A stretch of DNA of 8,389 bases from Anaerolineales bacterium UBA6663 (GTDB lineage Bacteria > Chloroflexota > Anaerolineae > Anaerolineales > UBA6663): the NCBI GenBank assembly GCA_002455335.1, contig DKKP01000290.1, positions 6,633 to 15,021 of the forward strand. Direction: 5' to 3'. The position numbers and the translations under genes were made by a program. Positions 6,116 through 8,389 of this stretch are shown here, piece after piece. Below the pieces are notes generated by a model. The model was not told where the DNA came from. It was given only the letters and a program-made list of their open reading frames with translations, and searched no databases. Within the stretch, counting starts at the first letter, position 1. Each line of letters begins with the position of its first letter.

Positions 6116-7285
6116 ATGACGACCTACGACCTGATCATCATCGGCGGCGGGTTTCTCGGCGTCTCGACGGCGTACGAAGCCGCGAAAGCCGGCCTCAAGA
6201 CGCTTTTGCTCGAGGCCGGCGACCTGGGCAGCGGCACCTCGGGCTCGTGCTCGGGCCGGGCCCAGGTGGCCGAAGGGCACCTCGATCCGCTGAATATCAC
6301 GCTCGCGCGCGACGGCCTCAAACGGCACGAGGGACTGGCCGAGGAGCTCGGGTACGACTACGCCTGGCGTCGGGTGGATCTGCTCCTGCTCTTGCGCAAC
6401 GAACGCCATCGGCAGGAGTGGATCGAGCGCGCGGCGTTCTTGAACTCGGTGAGGATCCCGACCGAGGTCATCGACAACGCGCCGCTGCACGCCGCCGAGC
6501 CCAACCTCGTCATGGACGGTTTGTTCGGCGCCGTGCACACCGTCGAGGGCCGCGTCGATCCGTTGCGTTTTGTGCACGCCTACGCGCGCGCGGCGGCGCG
6601 GTTGGGCGCCGAGCTGCTGCGGCACACGCCTGTGGTGAGCATGCAGGTGGAGGGCCGACGCGTCGTGGCGGTGCAGACGCCGCGCGGCGCCTACTCGGCC
6701 GGGGCCGTAGCGGTGATGACGGGTGCCTGGGAGGCGCCTGTCGCGCGGCTCGCCGGCGTCGATCTACCAATCCACCATGCCCACGCCGAGTCGTTCATCA
6801 CCGAGCCCATCGCGCCCAGGATCTTTCACAACATCGGGCTATCCGACAGCTATGAGACCATACACGGCAAGCCCAAGGCCGTGACCGTCGGCATTCATCC
6901 GGAGCTCAACGGCACGCTGGCCATCGCTGAATCCGTCACACGCACGCCCGAGCTGCACAAGCGCGTCAGCGCCTGGGGGTTGTCGGCCATCGCGACCGAG
7001 TTGGTCAAGCTGTATCCCTTCCTGGCCAACGTCCGCGTCGTGCGCAGCTGGGGCCGGCCCACGTCGTTCACGCCCGACGAGGAGCCGCTGGTCGGCTGGG
7101 CACCGGAGCTGGACAACCTGTTCGTGGCCACCAGCCTGATGGAGACCATCACGGCCGTGCCGCTGCTTTCGCAGTGGATGGCCCTGATGCTGTCGGGGAA
7201 GGAGCCGCCCATGTCGCTGGATCTGTATTCGCCGGCGCGGTTCCCGGCCCCGTCCGAGCAGCATTGGAGCCGAGGCCATGCCTAG
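6116..7285 (+). CDS. FAD-dependent amine oxidoreductase subunit, DAO family (HcnC/SoxB/DadA-like)
   Basis: A 389-residue flavoprotein, probably the catalytic subunit that oxidises the C-N bond of a secondary or primary amine or amino acid. The N-terminal dinucleotide fold shows GGGFLG (10-15) and Glu33 for the FAD ribose, then GSGTSGSCSGR (38-48). A substrate-domain segment runs TGAWEAPVARLAGVDLPIHHAHAESFITEP (about 202-231). The C-terminal FAD contact region is RSWGRPTSFTPDEEPLVG (310-327). The common Arg-Gly-Gln stretch of DAO enzymes after the GAW motif is His-His-Ala-His here, hinting at an uncommon substrate. It begins four bases after the mch stop and overlaps the ferredoxin-like gene by eight bases. 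With the next two genes it forms the three-subunit set known from hydrogen cyanide synthase, sarcosine oxidase, opine oxidases and hydroxyproline dehydrogenases. Electrons would pass to NAD or the respiratory chain rather than directly to oxygen, by analogy. Confidence 0.9.
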   Translation: MTTYDLIIIGGGFLGVSTAYEAAKAGLKTLLLEAGDLGSGTSGSCSGRAQVAEGHLDPLNITLARDGLKRHEGLAEELGYDYAWRRVDLLLLLRNERHRQEWIERAAFLNSVRIPTEVIDNAPLHAAEPNLVMDGLFGAVHTVEGRVDPLRFVHAYARAAARLGAELLRHTPVVSMQVEGRRVVAVQTPRGAYSAGAVAVMTGAWEAPVARLAGVDLPIHHAHAESFITEPIAPRIFHNIGLSDSYETIHGKPKAVTVGIHPELNGTLAIAESVTRTPELHKRVSAWGLSAIATELVKLYPFLANVRVVRSWGRPTSFTPDEEPLVGWAPELDNLFVATSLMETITAVPLLSQWMALMLSGKEPPMSLDLYSPARFPAPSEQHWSRGHA

Positions 7286-7583
7286 AATCGCAACGACAAG
7301 CGACCTGTTGCCCGAGCTGGCTCGTGGGCCGGCCCTCAACGTCACCGTGAACGGCACGGCCGTCGAAGCGTACGACGGAGAGACCATCGCGGCCGTGCTC
7401 CTCGCGGCCGGCCTCTGGCAGCTCAGACGAACGCGCCGACGTGGCGAGCCGCGCGGCCCGTATTGCGGGATGGGTGTGTGCTTCGAGTGTCTGGTGACCG
7501 TCGATGGCGCCGCCATACGTGCCTGTCTCACTCCGGTGACCGACGGCATGCGGATCGAGACCAGTCAGGAGGCTGCGCCGTGA
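7278..7583 (+). CDS. [2Fe-2S]-binding subunit of the amine dehydrogenase (HcnA / SoxA N-terminal type, Fer2_4)
   Basis: A 101-residue protein with a ferredoxin-like fold. Cysteines 63, 68, 71 and 83 give the spacing C-x4-C-x2-C-x11-C in the context YCGMGVCFECLVTVDG and RACLTPV, the signature of the small iron-sulfur subunit of HcnABC- and hydroxyproline-dehydrogenase-type enzymes. The N-terminal half has the VTVNGTAVEAYDGETIAAVLLAAG pattern (about 22-45), a beta-grasp opening strand and helix. The ATG at 7278 lies eight bases inside the upstream oxidoreductase gene, and its stop overlaps the next start (GTGA). This tight coupling suggests a fixed subunit ratio. It would shuttle electrons between the two flavin subunits. 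Confidence 0.93.
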   Translation: MPRIATTSDLLPELARGPALNVTVNGTAVEAYDGETIAAVLLAAGLWQLRRTRRRGEPRGPYCGMGVCFECLVTVDGAAIRACLTPVTDGMRIETSQEAAP

Positions 7584-8389
7584 GCGAACACTGCGAACTT
7601 GCCGTCATCGGGGCCGGCCCGGCCGGGATCGAGGCCGCGCTGGCCGGAGCCCGCGCGGGTCTGAATACCGTGCTGATCGACCAGGCGCCGGCGGCCGGTG
7701 GCCAGTACTATCACCGATCCCCGGGAGCGTTCGCCTCGCCCCACCCGCCCGCTGTCGAGCGCGAAGGGCAGGCCCTGGCCGATCAACTCGGCCCAGCCGG
7801 CGTGCGCCGCGTCTATAACGCGCTGGTCTGGGGGTTGTTCAAAGAAGAAGACGGCGACGGCTGGCTGATCACGATCAGCGTTGCTGGCAAAAATGTCTCG
7901 GGCACGCCGCTCAAGGTCCATGCCGGGCGCGTCATCCTCGCGACGGGCGCGTACGATACCCCGTTGCCCTTCCCGGGCTGGACGTTGCCGGGCGTGCTCA
8001 CCTGCGGCGCGGCCCTGCAACTTCTCAACTCGCAGCGCGTGGCGCCGTTCAAACGCGTGCTGGTCAGCGGCACAGGCCCCCTGCTACTCTCGGTGGCCGC
8101 GCACCTGATCGACGCCGGCGTGAAGGTCGTGCGCGTCTGCGAGGCGAACCGCACGCCGCTCGGCGCCGTGGCCCACGCCCCGACGCTGGTGCGCGAATGG
8201 CATCGGATGAGCGAGGGCCTGCGCTACAGCCTGTCATTGGCGCGCGGCGGGACGCCCTATTCGCAGGGCTGGTCCGTGGTGGCCGCCGACGGTCACGAGC
8301 GCGTCGAGCGCGCCACGATCGCGAAGCTGTCGGCCGACGGCACGCCGATCGCGGGCACACGTCAGACGATCGACGTCGATGCCGTCATC
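7580..8389 (+). CDS. FAD/NAD(P)-dependent oxidoreductase subunit (HcnB / SoxA-alpha / opine oxidase A type), truncated by window edge
   Basis: The frame opens at a GTG (7580) seven bases after a perfect AGGAGG and is open to the end, giving 270 residues. It overlaps the iron-sulfur gene stop by four bases. The N-terminal FAD fold shows IGAGPAG (10-16) and Asp34, then the GGQYYH segment (40-45). ATGAYDTPLPFPGWTLPGV (121-139) and a second dinucleotide motif, SGTGP (163-167), follow. This domain order belongs to the flavin subunit that partners the small [2Fe-2S] protein and the DAO-type subunit in HcnABC-like amine dehydrogenases. Full members have a cysteine-rich C-terminal (Fer2_BFD-like) domain in many cases; that part lies outside the window. 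Together with the two preceding genes it completes the three-component enzyme. Confidence 0.92.
   Translation, partial: MSEHCELAVIGAGPAGIEAALAGARAGLNTVLIDQAPAAGGQYYHRSPGAFASPHPPAVEREGQALADQLGPAGVRRVYNALVWGLFKEEDGDGWLITISVAGKNVSGTPLKVHAGRVILATGAYDTPLPFPGWTLPGVLTCGAALQLLNSQRVAPFKRVLVSGTGPLLLSVAAHLIDAGVKVVRVCEANRTPLGAVAHAPTLVREWHRMSEGLRYSLSLARGGTPYSQGWSVVAADGHERVERATIAKLSADGTPIAGTRQTIDVDAVI

Noticed and set aside
6839..7549. Minus-strand open frame of 236 codons across the DAO and [2Fe-2S] genes
   Set aside because: Spans two conserved plus-strand genes and shows no domain character.
1..8389. CRISPR array, tRNA, rRNA, transposase or phage genes
   Set aside because: No spaced direct repeats, no cloverleaf with a recognisable anticodon arm, and no transposase-like protein were seen; all sizeable frames are accounted for by metabolic or transport genes.

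Overview
This is a GC-rich bacterial window with dense, translationally coupled genes. It holds two divergent transcription units separated by one regulatory gap of about 370 bases (2384-2756). The lipoprotein signal peptide, followed by a long Ala/Pro/Thr linker after the lipobox cysteine, together with the gene content, fits Chloroflexota (Anaerolineae-like). That is an inference from style, not a proven assignment.

Left unit (minus strand, 2383 down to 1): a BMP/PnrA-family substrate-binding lipoprotein (1379-2383), a 196-base intergenic region with two adjacent inverted repeats, an ABC permease of the nucleoside/sugar (BPD_transp_2) type (79-1182), and the first 28 codons of another membrane protein (1-85). 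This is an importer of the family known for purine nucleosides, nucleobases and, in RfuA, riboflavin. No ATPase gene lies inside the window.

Right unit (plus strand, 2757 to beyond 8389) has six genes that overlap or nearly touch: a RibD-C/DHFR-fold reductase (2757-3746); an ATZ/TRZ-type amidohydrolase/deaminase (3728-5146); a methenyltetrahydromethanopterin cyclohydrolase (Mch) homologue with the catalytic Arg/Glu pair kept (5143-6111); and a three-component amine dehydrogenase of the HcnCAB/SoxBDA/opine-oxidase type. The last consists of a DAO-type FAD subunit (6116-7285), a small [2Fe-2S] subunit (7278-7583) and an FAD/NAD(P)-type subunit that runs off the right edge (7580-8389).

Between the units, one perfect 8-bp inverted repeat (TTGTCAAC/GTTGACAA, 2663-2683) carries a consensus TTGACA -35 hexamer in each arm, one facing each way, each followed at 17-18 bp by a plausible -10. 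This looks like a shared operator controlling import and catabolism together.

Working hypothesis: an imported N-heterocycle or N-methylated compound is deaminated by the amidohydrolase, reduced by the RibD-like enzyme, processed by the Mch-like cyclohydrolase, and oxidised by the amine dehydrogenase. Either Mch opens an amidine/imidazole-like ring of the substrate, or it serves C1 transfer on tetrahydromethanopterin from an oxidative demethylation. I do not know of a described pathway with this combination.
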